Origin: Consotaella aegiceratis
GTDB lineage: Bacteria; Pseudomonadota; Alphaproteobacteria; Rhizobiales; Rhizobiaceae
DNA: 64,000 nucleotides
NCBI RefSeq assembly: GCF_036541425.1
Contig: NZ_JAZHFT010000002.1
Coordinates: forward strand, 186,001-250,000
Reading direction: 5' to 3'
Of the stretch, positions 35,521-44,493 are shown in pieces; position 1 is the first letter of the stretch, and each line of letters begins with the position of its first letter. Position numbers and translations under genes: made by a program. The notes below the pieces were generated by a model that had not been told where the DNA came from, did no database searches, and worked only from the letters and a program-made list of their open reading frames with translations.

Positions 35521-36015
35521 TTAGCCCTCCACCCAATAGGGCGCCTTGTAGAACGCCTCTTCCAGGTTCCCGCCGGGACCTTCCCGATCGACCACCAGGA
35601 AGTCGGAGACCTCCTCCAGGGCGATCAGCGGGTGGTGCCAGGTGTTCCTGGCGTAGCTGACGCCGAGCCGATCGGTGACGAGGAAGACAATCGGGGCGCC
35701 GGGCTGACCGCCCTGGTCGGGCGCCACGACCGCGAGATAGGGCCGGTCGGAGAGCGGCACGAAGGCCTGACTGCCGAGGGGATGGCGCTCCATCATCCGA
35801 ACCTCGAACGGCAGCCCGAAAGGCTTGCCGCGAAAGATCGAGATCAGCGCCTTGCCGCCGCCCGCCGTCACGTCGACGGGAGCTACGTCGTGAAAGCGCG
35901 TCGTCGAACCGTTGTTGATCAGCTTGATCTGACGCGCGTTGTCCGCCTCGACCACATCGCCGAAGGGTGCAAAGGCGGCGCTCGTCAGCTTCTGCGGCCG
36001 GATGACCTCCGCCAT
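35521..36015 (-). CDS. allA: Ureidoglycolate lyase (AllA)
   Basis: A 164-residue enzyme that splits ureidoglycolate to glyoxylate and urea. Family marks are SAAFAPFGDVVE at the N-terminus, INNGSTTRFHDVAPVDV, MMERHPLGSQAFVPL and the conserved YARNTWHHPLIAL. The ATG at 36015 shares one base with the stop of the allantoicase gene, so both are translated together. It is the last gene of the leftward ureide operon puuE-uraD, alc, allA. The urea produced feeds the urease encoded to the left. Confidence 0.93.
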   Translation of the reverse strand: MAEVIRPQKLTSAAFAPFGDVVEADNARQIKLINNGSTTRFHDVAPVDVTAGGGKALISIFRGKPFGLPFEVRMMERHPLGSQAFVPLSDRPYLAVVAPDQGGQPGAPIVFLVTDRLGVSYARNTWHHPLIALEEVSDFLVVDREGPGGNLEEAFYKAPYWVEG

Positions 36016-37034
36016 CAGCCGGCCTTTTTGCCGATGAGACGCAGGCGCGAGACGCCGCCGTCGGGAAAGATGTCGAGCCGCACATGGGTAACCGGGCCGA
36101 GCGCGGAGACGTCGTCGACGTCGAAGATCGAATCGGCAGCCAGCTTCGTTTCCGGCACGAGCAGGGGCCAGGCTGCGCTTTCGGCCTCCACCCTCTCGGG
36201 CGCCGGATCGGCGTCGAGACGCACCGCCTTGAGCGAAAAGCGGTCGGGATAGTTGCCCTTGAAGTGGGCCGTATCGATGATCGCGCGCTCGATCACCCCG
36301 GCATGGCCCAGTTTCAGAACGCACCAGTCGTTGCCCGGCCGCCGGCGGCGCGCCGTCTCCCAGCCGTCGCCCATGTTGACGCCACGCCCCGGCGCCATCA
36401 GGTTTGCCGGCGACCCGTAATGGGCGTCGTTCCAGGCGATGGCCGTACCGCCGTTTTCCAGCGCCACGAGATCGAGCGTCTCGTCGCGCGACACGGCCGT
36501 CCAGTCCTTGGCGACGAGGCCATAGACGCGCAGCCGCGCCACGCCGCCGTCCGGGAAGATCGCAAGCTTCAGCCAGCGGAACGGCCCGGCCTCGCGGCAT
36601 TCGACGATGTTATGGCTGTCGCCGGCGAGTGCGAGGCGCGGCACGATGACGCGCCAGTCTTCCTCGCCCGGCTCGGCTTCGGTGTCGGCGGCCAGCAGTT
36701 CGGCCTCGGGCGGAAAATTGCCGGTGAAGAACGACGTGTCGATGTCGACGACATGGATCAGCCCGCGCTGGCCGAGCCGGATCACGCACCAGTCGTTGCC
36801 GGGCGTGCGCTTGCGGCGCGATTCCCAGCCGTCCATCCACTTGCCGTGATCGTCGTATTTGCCGGGAACGAAGATCGCCGGCTCGGGCTGGATCAGGCGG
36901 CTCTTGTCGGCGAAGAAGTCGTCGGTGGCAAAGGTGACCTGCGAGCCGAGGCGCGGCTGGGCGAGGTCGACGAAGCGCCTTAGAAGCCCCTCGGCTTCCG
37001 GCGCGGGCTTGGCTGTCAGAAATGTCTCGCTCAC
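36015..37034 (-). CDS. alc: Allantoicase
   Basis: A 339-residue enzyme that hydrolyses allantoate to ureidoglycolate and urea. It contains two repeats of the allantoicase jelly-roll domain. The first has KWMDGWESRRKRTPGNDWCVIRLGQ and RWLKLAIFPDGGVARLRVYG; the second has MGDGWETARRRRPGNDWCVLKLGH and HVRLDIFPDGGVSRLRL. It starts with GTG at 37034, overlapping the puuE-uraD stop (GTGA), and overlaps allA by one base. Position between allantoin hydrolysis and ureidoglycolate lyase fits the pathway order. Confidence 0.95.
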   Translation of the reverse strand: MSETFLTAKPAPEAEGLLRRFVDLAQPRLGSQVTFATDDFFADKSRLIQPEPAIFVPGKYDDHGKWMDGWESRRKRTPGNDWCVIRLGQRGLIHVVDIDTSFFTGNFPPEAELLAADTEAEPGEEDWRVIVPRLALAGDSHNIVECREAGPFRWLKLAIFPDGGVARLRVYGLVAKDWTAVSRDETLDLVALENGGTAIAWNDAHYGSPANLMAPGRGVNMGDGWETARRRRPGNDWCVLKLGHAGVIERAIIDTAHFKGNYPDRFSLKAVRLDADPAPERVEAESAAWPLLVPETKLAADSIFDVDDVSALGPVTHVRLDIFPDGGVSRLRLIGKKAG

Positions 37035-38458
37035 GCGGCGTCTCCAAAAATCTGTCCGATGCGCAGCCGCGCGATCCGTTCCACTTCCCGCGCCGCGATG
37101 GAAAACTCCGTGTCGCGGTCGTTCTCCACGCGGGTTTCGAAGGCTGCCAGAATTTCGCCCTTGGTCTTGCCCTTCACCGCCATGATGAAGGGAAAGCCGA
37201 AAGCCGCAACATAGCGCGCGTTGAGCGCCTGGAAGCGGGCGAGTTCGTCCGGCGTAAGCCGGTCGAGACCGGCCGAGGCCTGCTCGCTTTTCGAGGCTTC
37301 GGTCAGGTCGCCGGCGAGCGCCAGCCGGCCGGCGAGGTCGGGATGCGCCTTGAGCACGCCGAGGCGCTCCTCGACGCTCGCCGCGCGGAAGGCCGCATTC
37401 ATGGCGCCCGACAGCCCGGCGGGGTTGTCATGGGACGCGTGCAGTCCGCGCTCGAAGGCTCGCTCGACCACGAAGGGCGAATGCTCGAACACGCCGCCGA
37501 ACGTGGCGACGAAGGTCTCGCGGTCCATCGCACTCGGTTTCAGGCCCGGCAAAGGGGTGAAATGCTCGTGCCAGTGGCGGGCGATATCGATGCGCCGCGC
37601 CACCCAGACGTCGTCGTGGCTCTGTACGTAGTCGAGGAAGCGGGCGAGCGCCGCGGCACGCGCCGGTCGGCCGACCAGTCGGCAATGCAGCCCGACATTC
37701 AGCATCTTCGGGCTGCCCGCCTCGCCCTCGGCGTAGAGCACGTCGAAGGCATCCTTGAGGTAGGTGAAGAACTGATCGCCTGAATTGAACCCCTGGGGCG
37801 TCGCGAACCGCATGTCGTTGGTGTCGAGCGTATAGGGGATGATCAGGTGCGGCCCGTTCGGCCCGTCCACCCAATAGGGCAGGTCGTCGGCGTAGGAGTC
37901 GGAGGAATAGACGAACCCGCCCTCCTCCATGACGAGCTTCAGCGTGTTGGCCGACGGCTTGCCCTGATAGATGCCGAGCGGCCGGGTGCCGGTGATCTCG
38001 GTGTGGATGCGCACGGCGTCGCGAATGTGCCGGCGCTCTTCGTCTTCGGAAAAGTCCTTGTATTCGAGCCAGCGCAGCCCGTGGCTGGCGATCTCCCAAT
38101 CGGCCTCCTGCATCGCCTCGACGACTTCCGGATTGCGCTCCAGCGCGCGCGTCACGGCGTAGACGGTAACCGGCATCCGGCGCACGGTGAACATCCGCCA
38201 CAGCCGCCAGAAGCCGGCGCGCGAGCCGTATTCGTAGAGCGACTCCATGTTGAGGTTGCGCTGTCCCGGCCAGCGTTGCGCCCCTACGATCTCCGAGAGC
38301 AGCGATTCGGAGGCCGGGTCGCCGTCGAGGATCGAGCTTTCGCCGCCCTCCTCGTAGTTGATCACGAACTGGACGCAGAGCTTGGCGCCGCCCGGCCATT
38401 GCGGATCGGGCGGGGTGCGGCCATAGCCGCGCAGATCACGGGGGAAGCGGTCGGTCAT
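37031..38458 (-). CDS. puuE: Allantoinase (PuuE type) fused to OHCU decarboxylase (UraD)
   Basis: A 475-residue bifunctional protein. Residues ~1-305 are the polysaccharide-deacetylase-like allantoinase PuuE (DLRGYGRTPPDPQWPGGAKL, EIASHGLRWLEYKDFSEDEE, GIYQGKPSANTLKLV), which opens allantoin to allantoate. Residues ~310-475 are OHCU decarboxylase, with HPDLAGRLA, SEQASAGLDRL and FGFPFIMAVKGKTKGEI, which makes S-allantoin from OHCU. Two consecutive pathway steps are thus on one chain. I use the ATG at 38458, which has GGA eight bases upstream; an ATG at 38464 would add two residues. It is the first gene of the leftward ureide operon. Confidence 0.94.
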   Translation of the reverse strand: MTDRFPRDLRGYGRTPPDPQWPGGAKLCVQFVINYEEGGESSILDGDPASESLLSEIVGAQRWPGQRNLNMESLYEYGSRAGFWRLWRMFTVRRMPVTVYAVTRALERNPEVVEAMQEADWEIASHGLRWLEYKDFSEDEERRHIRDAVRIHTEITGTRPLGIYQGKPSANTLKLVMEEGGFVYSSDSYADDLPYWVDGPNGPHLIIPYTLDTNDMRFATPQGFNSGDQFFTYLKDAFDVLYAEGEAGSPKMLNVGLHCRLVGRPARAAALARFLDYVQSHDDVWVARRIDIARHWHEHFTPLPGLKPSAMDRETFVATFGGVFEHSPFVVERAFERGLHASHDNPAGLSGAMNAAFRAASVEERLGVLKAHPDLAGRLALAGDLTEASKSEQASAGLDRLTPDELARFQALNARYVAAFGFPFIMAVKGKTKGEILAAFETRVENDRDTEFSIAAREVERIARLRIGQIFGDAA

Positions 38459-38522
38459 CAGCATTCCGGAAAGAAGCGATCATGCCTCGGCGCGATCGCG
38501 GATCGAAAGGAGTGGTGGCAGG

Positions 38523-39197
38523 CTAACGCCGTCCGCCGACCTCGTCGAGATGGTCCAGCATGTCGGCGGGGTCCTCGTAGACACGAAACGCGCCGGCGCG
38601 CTCCAGCTCCTCCGTCCCGTAGCCGCCGGACAACAGGCCGACGCCGAGCGCACGGCAGCGCTGGGCGGCGAGCAGATCCCAGATCGAATCGCCGACGACG
38701 ATGGCATCGAGCGGTTCGACGCCCAGCCGCTCGGCGGCCGCGATGAAGAGATCCGGATCCGGCTTGGCATATTTCACCTCGTCGCGGGTCACCACCGTCG
38801 CCCTGTCGGGATCGACGTCGAGACGCTCGAGATTGTACTTTGCCGTCTCCATCCGGCCGCTGGTGGCGATGGCCCATTTCAGGCCGGCCTCGTCCAGCGC
38901 TTTCAGCAGCGCCTTGGCGCCGGGCAGTGCCCGCACCTTGTGCGAGTACCGGCCATAGGCCTCGGCGTGCAGATGGCGCAGCCGTTCGCCCTTCTCCTCG
39001 GTGATCGCCTCGCCCGTCTCGCGCAGAAGCTGATCGGTGAAAAGGCCGCCGCTCATGCCGATCTTGCGATGGACGCGCCAGACGGACAGCTCGATTCCCT
39101 CTTCGTCGAGAGCGTCCTGCCAGGCCATGACATGCTGGTAGACGCTGTCGACCAGGGTACCATCGAGATCGAACAGAAAGGCGGGTTTGCTCCTCAT
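38523..39197 (-). CDS. HAD-superfamily hydrolase (phosphoglycolate-phosphatase/beta-PGM-like)
   Basis: A 224-residue HAD phosphatase. Motif I is FLFDLDGTLVDS near the N-terminus, motif II is AIATSGRMETAKYNL, motif III lysine is in VKYAKPDPDLF and motif IV is VVGDSIWDLLAA. A helical cap lies at about 15-85. The start at 39197 has AGGAG seven bases upstream; the open frame reaches 39338 but would cover the intergenic region. It sits at the head of the leftward ureide genes and diverges from hiuH. Substrate unknown; small sugar phosphates or phosphoglycolate are usual for the family. Confidence 0.9.
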   Translation of the reverse strand: MRSKPAFLFDLDGTLVDSVYQHVMAWQDALDEEGIELSVWRVHRKIGMSGGLFTDQLLRETGEAITEEKGERLRHLHAEAYGRYSHKVRALPGAKALLKALDEAGLKWAIATSGRMETAKYNLERLDVDPDRATVVTRDEVKYAKPDPDLFIAAAERLGVEPLDAIVVGDSIWDLLAAQRCRALGVGLLSGGYGTEELERAGAFRVYEDPADMLDHLDEVGGRR

Positions 39198-39322
39198 AGG
39201 GGCTCCTGCGGGTTGGGCTTCGACGACGATCAGTTGCGCCGGCTTCATTATCGGAGAAAATAGGGCGGAAAAGACAGGCGCCCCGCCCTTTACGCATCGG
39301 CTGGTTGCTGTACACAGAGTGG

Positions 39323-39338
39323 TTGACCATCCGGTCAA
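39323..39338. promoter_or_regulatory. Perfect inverted repeat between divergent ureide/purine genes
   Basis: TTGACCATCCGGTCAA: two perfect six-base half-sites, TTGACC and GGTCAA, with a four-base spacer. It lies in the 164-base gap between the divergent HAD/puuE side and hiuH/xdh side, 12 bases upstream of the hiuH ribosome site. Symmetry, size and position suit an operator for a TetR- or GntR-like dimer controlling both directions. No matching regulator gene is in the window. Confidence 0.5.
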
Positions 39339-39361
39339 AAATCAAGAAGCGGAGGACGGCT

Positions 39362-39718
39362 CTGAGCGACTCGGCCTATCTGACGACGCATGTTCTCGAC
39401 GTGAGCCGCGGTGTCCCTGCCGCCGGCATTTCCGTGACGTTGTGGCGTCTCGGTGCGAGTCGGGAGAAGGTGGCAGAAGCCGTCACCAACGCCGACGGTC
39501 GCTGCGACGCGCCGCTCGTTGCCGGCGACGCCTTTCGGCCGGGACCCTACGAACTGGTATTCATGGCTGGATCCTATTTCGACGCTGCCGGCATCGATTT
39601 GCCGGACCCCAAATTCCTCGACGAGGTGGTGATCCGCTTCGGCGTCGCCGAGGCCACGCACTATCATGTGCCGCTGCTGCTGTCCCCCTTCGGCTATTCG
39701 ACCTATCGGGGATCCTAG
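39362..39718 (+). CDS. hiuH: 5-hydroxyisourate hydrolase (transthyretin-like), probable CTG start
   Basis: About 118 residues of the transthyretin-related 5-hydroxyisourate hydrolase, which opens HIU to OHCU. It starts with the family sequence LTTHVLDVSRGVPAAGI and ends with the diagnostic tail YSTYRGS. The frame has no ATG before the conserved region. A perfect GGAGG at 39351-39355 lies six bases before CTG at 39362, giving the typical start (M)SDSAYLTTHVLD. In-frame TTG codons at 39323 and 39305 have no good ribosome site and fall in the operator region. It is followed after three bases by xdhA. Confidence 0.88.
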   Translation: MSDSAYLTTHVLDVSRGVPAAGISVTLWRLGASREKVAEAVTNADGRCDAPLVAGDAFRPGPYELVFMAGSYFDAAGIDLPDPKFLDEVVIRFGVAEATHYHVPLLLSPFGYSTYRGS

Positions 39719-39721
39719 CCG

Positions 39722-41191
39722 ATGACCGAACCCATCCGCTTCCTCCTCAACGGCGAGGAACACCGGATCACAGATCTGGCGCCGACCACCACCATCCTCA
39801 CCTACCTGCGCCGCGAGGCACGCCTCACCGGCACCAAGGAAGGCTGCGCCGAGGGCGATTGCGGCGCCTGCACGGTGCTGCTGGCCGAACCGGACGGCCA
39901 GGGCGGCATCGCCCGCCGCGCCGTCAACGCCTGCATCCAGTTCGTGCCGTCGCTGCATGGCCGCGCCATCGAGACCGTCGAACATCTCGACCATGACGGC
40001 CCGCACCCGCTGCAGACGGCGATGGTAGAGCGTCACGCCAGCCAGTGCGGCTTCTGCACGCCGGGCTTCGTCATGCAGCTTTATGGCGGATGGCTCACCG
40101 GCGCGCTGACCGACCGCCAGTCGGTCAAGGACGTCATCGCCGGCAACCTCTGCCGGTGCACCGGCTACGGCCCAATCATCGACGCCGGCATGGATCTCGC
40201 GGCAACGCCGCTCCCGGACCGCACCGCGGAGGACGTCGCCTTGGCCGAACGGCTCGCCTCGCTTCTCGGCGCCGAGATGTTTCACTACGAGGCGGCCGGC
40301 GGCGCCTGGTATGCGCCACGCCATGCCGACGAACTGGCCGATCTCTACGCCGCCCATCCCGACGCCCGCCTGGTCGCGGGCGCCACGGATGTCGGCCTGT
40401 GGGTGACCAAGCAGCACCGCGACCTGCCGGTGCTGATCGACGTCTCGCGCGTGGCCGACCTGCGCCATGTGGAGGCGGCGCCCGGCCGCATCTATGTCGG
40501 TGCCGCCGTGACCCATCGCGAGGCCGCCACCCATCTGGCGGACATTCATCCGGAGCTGGGCGAACTGATGCGCCGCTTTGCCGGCTATCAGATCCGCAAT
40601 GTCGGCACCGTCGGCGGCAACATCGCCAACGGCTCGCCGATCGGCGATCTGCCGCCCGCGCTGATCGCGCTGGGAAGCCGGTTGCATCTGCGCAAAGGCG
40701 ACGAGGCCCGCAGTCTGCCGTTGGAGGATTACTTCCTGTCCTATGGCAAGCAGGACAGGACGCCGGGCGAGTTCGTCGCGGCGGTCGAGGTGCCGACGCT
40801 TGCCGACGAGCAGCGCTACTTCGCCCACAAGATTTCCAAGCGCTTCGATTCCGACATCTCGGCGGTGATGGCCGCACTGCGTCTCACCTTCGACGGCGGC
40901 ATCGTGAGCGAGGCGCGCTTGGCCTTCGGCGGCATGGCGGCGACCCCGAGGCGGGCATCCCATGCCGAAGCCGCACTCGTCGGCTCGCCCTTCGACGCCG
41001 CAGCTGCCGAACGCGCCGCAGCGGCGCTGGCGGAGGATTTTTCGCCGCTCACCGACATGCGGGCTTCGGCCGCCTACCGGCTGAAGGTGGCGCAAAACCT
41101 GCTGCGGCGCTTTCGGCTCGAACATGAGGGCGGAGCGCCGGCGCGGCTCGCCATGCCGGGCGCTCTGGATGCGAGCGAGGTCATGGCCTGA
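39722..41191 (+). CDS. xdhA: Xanthine dehydrogenase small subunit (XdhA; FeS and FAD)
   Basis: A 489-residue subunit of the enzyme that oxidises hypoxanthine to xanthine and urate. The N-terminal plant-type 2Fe-2S domain has CAEGDCGACTVLL. The second 2Fe-2S domain has CGFCTPGFVMQLYG and LCRCTGYGPI. The FAD domain starts near 190 with DARLVAGATDVGLWV and contains IRNVGTVGGNIANGSPIGDLPP. All cluster cysteines are visible. Its stop overlaps the xdhB start (TGATG). It lies in the rightward run hiuH-xdhA-xdhB-xdhC. Confidence 0.96.
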   Translation: MTEPIRFLLNGEEHRITDLAPTTTILTYLRREARLTGTKEGCAEGDCGACTVLLAEPDGQGGIARRAVNACIQFVPSLHGRAIETVEHLDHDGPHPLQTAMVERHASQCGFCTPGFVMQLYGGWLTGALTDRQSVKDVIAGNLCRCTGYGPIIDAGMDLAATPLPDRTAEDVALAERLASLLGAEMFHYEAAGGAWYAPRHADELADLYAAHPDARLVAGATDVGLWVTKQHRDLPVLIDVSRVADLRHVEAAPGRIYVGAAVTHREAATHLADIHPELGELMRRFAGYQIRNVGTVGGNIANGSPIGDLPPALIALGSRLHLRKGDEARSLPLEDYFLSYGKQDRTPGEFVAAVEVPTLADEQRYFAHKISKRFDSDISAVMAALRLTFDGGIVSEARLAFGGMAATPRRASHAEAALVGSPFDAAAAERAAAALAEDFSPLTDMRASAAYRLKVAQNLLRRFRLEHEGGAPARLAMPGALDASEVMA

Positions 41192-43593
41192 TGGACGAGA
41201 CCCGGATCCAGGACCGCAGCGGCGCCGGCGAACCGGCGTTCAAGGAGTTGCACGAGCAAGCGCCGGGCCACCAGGCTGCAATCAATGGCGGCGTCCGCAC
41301 CGCACGCGCTCACGACAGCGCGCTGAAGCACGTCTCGGGCGCCGCTCGCTACACCGACGACGATCCCGAGCTGCCGGGCACGCTGCAGGTCTACATTGCC
41401 ATGTCGGAGCGTCCTCACGCCCGCCTCGTCGCCATGGGTCTCGACGCCGTGCGCGCGGCACCCGGAGTGGCGGTGGTGCTGAGCGCGGCCGACATTCCAG
41501 GCCAGAACGATTATTCGCCGGTGATGGGCGACGATCCGATCTTTGCGACGGAGACGGTCGACTATGTCGGCCAGCCGCTGTTCGCCGTCGCCGCCGAGAC
41601 GATCGAGGCGGCGCGCGCCGCCACCAGACTGGCGGCGATCGAGTACGAGGCATTGCCGGCGACGATCCGCTTCGACGAAGCGATTGCCGCGGCCGATGCG
41701 GCGGGCGAGGACCTTCTGCCGCCCCACACGATGCGGCTGGGCGACGCCGAAGCGGCGCTGTCCTCGGCCCCCCGGCGGCTGGACGGCCGCGTCGAGGTCG
41801 GCGGCCAGGATCATTTCTACCTGGAAGGCCAGATCGCTTATGCCGTTCCGCAGGAGGATGGCGACGTCGTCGTCCATTCCTCCACGCAGCACCCCTCCGA
41901 GATTCAGCACAACGTCGCCAAGATGCTCGGGCGCCCGGACCATGCGGTGACGGTGGAAGTGCGGCGCATGGGCGGCGGGTTCGGCGGCAAGGAGAGCCAG
42001 CCGGCGCTGTTCGCCTCCGTCGCGGCGCTCGCCGCGATCCGAACCGGCCGGCCGGCGAAATGCCGGCTCGATCGCGACGACGACATGGTGATGACCGGCA
42101 AGCGCCATGAGGTGCGGATCGACTATGCCGTCGGCTACGACGAGAATGGCCGAATTGAGGCCGCGAGCTTCGATCAGGTCGTGCGCTGCGGCTACTCCTC
42201 CGATCTCTCGGCGGCGATCGCCGACCGGGCGATGTTCCATGCCGACAACGCCTATCGGCTGCCGGCCGCGCGGGTGCATTCGCGCCGGCTGAAGACCCAC
42301 ACCGTCTCCAACACCGCCTTCCGGGGGTTCGGCGGGCCGCAGGGCATGGTCGGCATGGAGCGGGCGCTCGACCGCATCGCCTTCGAAACCGGCCTCGACC
42401 CGCTCGACGTGAGGAAGCGCAACTTCTACCCCGCTGATGGGACGGGCGTGACGCCCTACCACATGCCGGTCAGCGACTGCGTCATCGAGGAGATCGTCGG
42501 GGAGCTGGAAGCCTCGTGCGGCTATCGCGCGCGCAGGCAAGCGGTGCGGGCCTTCAACGCCAAAAGCCCGATCCTGAAGAGGGGGCTGGCGCTGACGCCG
42601 GTGAAGTTCGGCATCTCCTTCACCACCTCGCATCTCAATCAGGCGGGCGCGCTGGTCCACGTCTACAAGGACGGGTCGGTTCACCTGAACCACGGCGGCA
42701 CGGAAATGGGCCAGGGCCTTTTCACCAAGGTCGCCCAAGTGGTCGCCGAGGAATTCCAGATCGACATCGAACAGGTGAAGATCACCGGCACGACGACAGC
42801 CAAGGTGCCCAACACCTCGGCCACGGCCGCCTCCTCGGGCTCGGATCTCAACGGCATGGCCGCCCAGGCGGCGGCCCGCACCATCAAGGACCGGCTCGTC
42901 GCCTATGCCTCAGAGCATTACAGCGTGCCGGCCAGCCAGGTGGTGTTCGCGCCCAACCGGGTGCGTATCGGCAACATGGAAAAGAGCTTCGCCGATCTCG
43001 TCGGCGAGGCCTATCTCGCCCGTGTTTCCCTGTCGTCCACGGGCTTCTACGCCACGCCGGGCATCGCCTACGACCGGGAGACGGCATCGGGCACGCCGTT
43101 CTACTATTTTGCCTACGGCGCGGCGTGCTCGGAGGTGATCATCGACACGCTCACCGGCGAATACCGGCTGACGCGCGCCGACATCCTGCACGATGTCGGC
43201 AAGTCGCTGAATCCGGCGCTCGACCGCGGCCAGATCGAGGGCGGCTTCATCCAGGGCATGGGCTGGCTCACCATGGAGGAGCTCTGGTGGGACGATAAAG
43301 GCCGGCTGATGACGCACGCGCCCTCGACCTACAAGATTCCCACCGCCAACGACCGACCCGATGACCTTCGCATCGAAATCTGGGAGAAGGGTGAGAATCG
43401 GTCGCCGACGATCTATCGCTCGAAGGCTGTGGGGGAGCCTCCCTTCATGTTGGCCATCTCTGTCTTCTGCGCGCTCACCGACGCCGTCATTGCCGCCGGC
43501 GACGGCAAGGTCTTTCCCGACCTCGATGCGCCGGCGACGCCCGAGCGGGTGCTGGCCGCCGTCGAGCGGGTGCGGGGGACCGCAGTGTCGTGA
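41191..43593 (+). CDS. xdhB: Xanthine dehydrogenase large subunit (XdhB; molybdopterin)
   Basis: An 800-residue molybdenum-cofactor subunit where purine hydroxylation takes place. Marks are HVSGAARYTDDDPELPGTLQ, GGGFGGKESQ, AFRGFGGPQGMVGMERALDRI, GGTEMGQGLFTKV, TSATAASSGSDLNG and the C-terminal SKAVGEPPFMLAISV with the catalytic glutamate. Length is normal for two-subunit bacterial XDH. It overlaps xdhA by one base and xdhC by four, so all three are tightly coupled. Confidence 0.96.
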   Translation: MDETRIQDRSGAGEPAFKELHEQAPGHQAAINGGVRTARAHDSALKHVSGAARYTDDDPELPGTLQVYIAMSERPHARLVAMGLDAVRAAPGVAVVLSAADIPGQNDYSPVMGDDPIFATETVDYVGQPLFAVAAETIEAARAATRLAAIEYEALPATIRFDEAIAAADAAGEDLLPPHTMRLGDAEAALSSAPRRLDGRVEVGGQDHFYLEGQIAYAVPQEDGDVVVHSSTQHPSEIQHNVAKMLGRPDHAVTVEVRRMGGGFGGKESQPALFASVAALAAIRTGRPAKCRLDRDDDMVMTGKRHEVRIDYAVGYDENGRIEAASFDQVVRCGYSSDLSAAIADRAMFHADNAYRLPAARVHSRRLKTHTVSNTAFRGFGGPQGMVGMERALDRIAFETGLDPLDVRKRNFYPADGTGVTPYHMPVSDCVIEEIVGELEASCGYRARRQAVRAFNAKSPILKRGLALTPVKFGISFTTSHLNQAGALVHVYKDGSVHLNHGGTEMGQGLFTKVAQVVAEEFQIDIEQVKITGTTTAKVPNTSATAASSGSDLNGMAAQAAARTIKDRLVAYASEHYSVPASQVVFAPNRVRIGNMEKSFADLVGEAYLARVSLSSTGFYATPGIAYDRETASGTPFYYFAYGAACSEVIIDTLTGEYRLTRADILHDVGKSLNPALDRGQIEGGFIQGMGWLTMEELWWDDKGRLMTHAPSTYKIPTANDRPDDLRIEIWEKGENRSPTIYRSKAVGEPPFMLAISVFCALTDAVIAAGDGKVFPDLDAPATPERVLAAVERVRGTAVS

Positions 43594-44468
43594 CAAACGT
43601 CCTCGCCGCCTTGCGCACGATGCTCGAGACCGCCCGCCCGGCCGTTCTCGTCGAGGTGGTCGAGGCGCTAGGCTCGACACCGCGCGAGGCCGGTGCATCG
43701 ATGCTGGTGGCGGAGGATTCGACGGCCGGCACCATCGGCGGCGGCGCATTGGAATTTCGGGCAATCGAGGCCGCGCATGCCATGCTCAAGGATGGCCGCA
43801 CGGCGGTCGAACTCGATCTGGCTTTGGGGCCGGCCCTCGGCCAATGCTGTGGCGGCCGTGTCCAACTCGCGCTGCGACGGGCCGATCAGGCGACCCTGGC
43901 GACGTTCCAGGCGCGAACCCGTGACGAACAGGCGCAGCGGCCAACGGTTCTCATCTTCGGAGCCGGCCATACCGGACGCGCTCTCGTGGACGCGCTTGCC
44001 CCTTTGCCGTTCCGGACGCGACTGATCGACACACGCCCCGAGATGCTGGGCAACCTGCCCGTCGGCGTTGCGGCCAGCGCCACGGTGCTGCCCGAGGCGG
44101 CGGTGACCGACGCCCCGCCCGGAAGCGCGTTCCTGGTAATGACCCACGACCACGCGCTGGACTTTCTCATTGCCGAGGCAGCGCTGAATCGCGGCGACGC
44201 CGCCTATGTCGGCCTCATCGGCTCCAAAACGAAGCGTGAGCAATTCCGCCGGATGCTGGCCGGCAAAGGCATGGAGGCGGCGATCGAACGGCTGACCCTG
44301 CCGATCGGCGGCAGCGCGGTGCGCGACAAACGGCCGGCGGTGATCGCCGCGTTGACCGCGGCGGAACTGGTTACGTGCCTGCTTTCGCGTCAACAAGAAA
44401 ATCTGACCGATCGCTTGGCAGCGCAGGGGCCCGAGTGCAATAGTGCCTCGAACGGTCAGACGCGCTGA
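43590..44468 (+). CDS. xdhC: Xanthine dehydrogenase accessory protein (XdhC)
   Basis: A 292-residue chaperone that binds the molybdenum cofactor, helps its sulfuration and inserts it into XdhB. It has VEVVEALGSTPREAGASMLV, GTIGGGALEF, GPALGQCCGGRVQL and the Rossmann-like FGAGHTGRALVDAL, then VMTHDHALDFLI and YVGLIGSKTKREQF. It starts with GTG at 43590, overlapping the xdhB stop. The transporter ATPase gene follows after 25 bases, so purine oxidation and uptake may be cotranscribed. Confidence 0.95.
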   Translation: MTNVLAALRTMLETARPAVLVEVVEALGSTPREAGASMLVAEDSTAGTIGGGALEFRAIEAAHAMLKDGRTAVELDLALGPALGQCCGGRVQLALRRADQATLATFQARTRDEQAQRPTVLIFGAGHTGRALVDALAPLPFRTRLIDTRPEMLGNLPVGVAASATVLPEAAVTDAPPGSAFLVMTHDHALDFLIAEAALNRGDAAYVGLIGSKTKREQFRRMLAGKGMEAAIERLTLPIGGSAVRDKRPAVIAALTAAELVTCLLSRQQENLTDRLAAQGPECNSASNGQTR

Positions 44469-44493
44469 GCCTCTGAAGGAACGACCGCCACCC

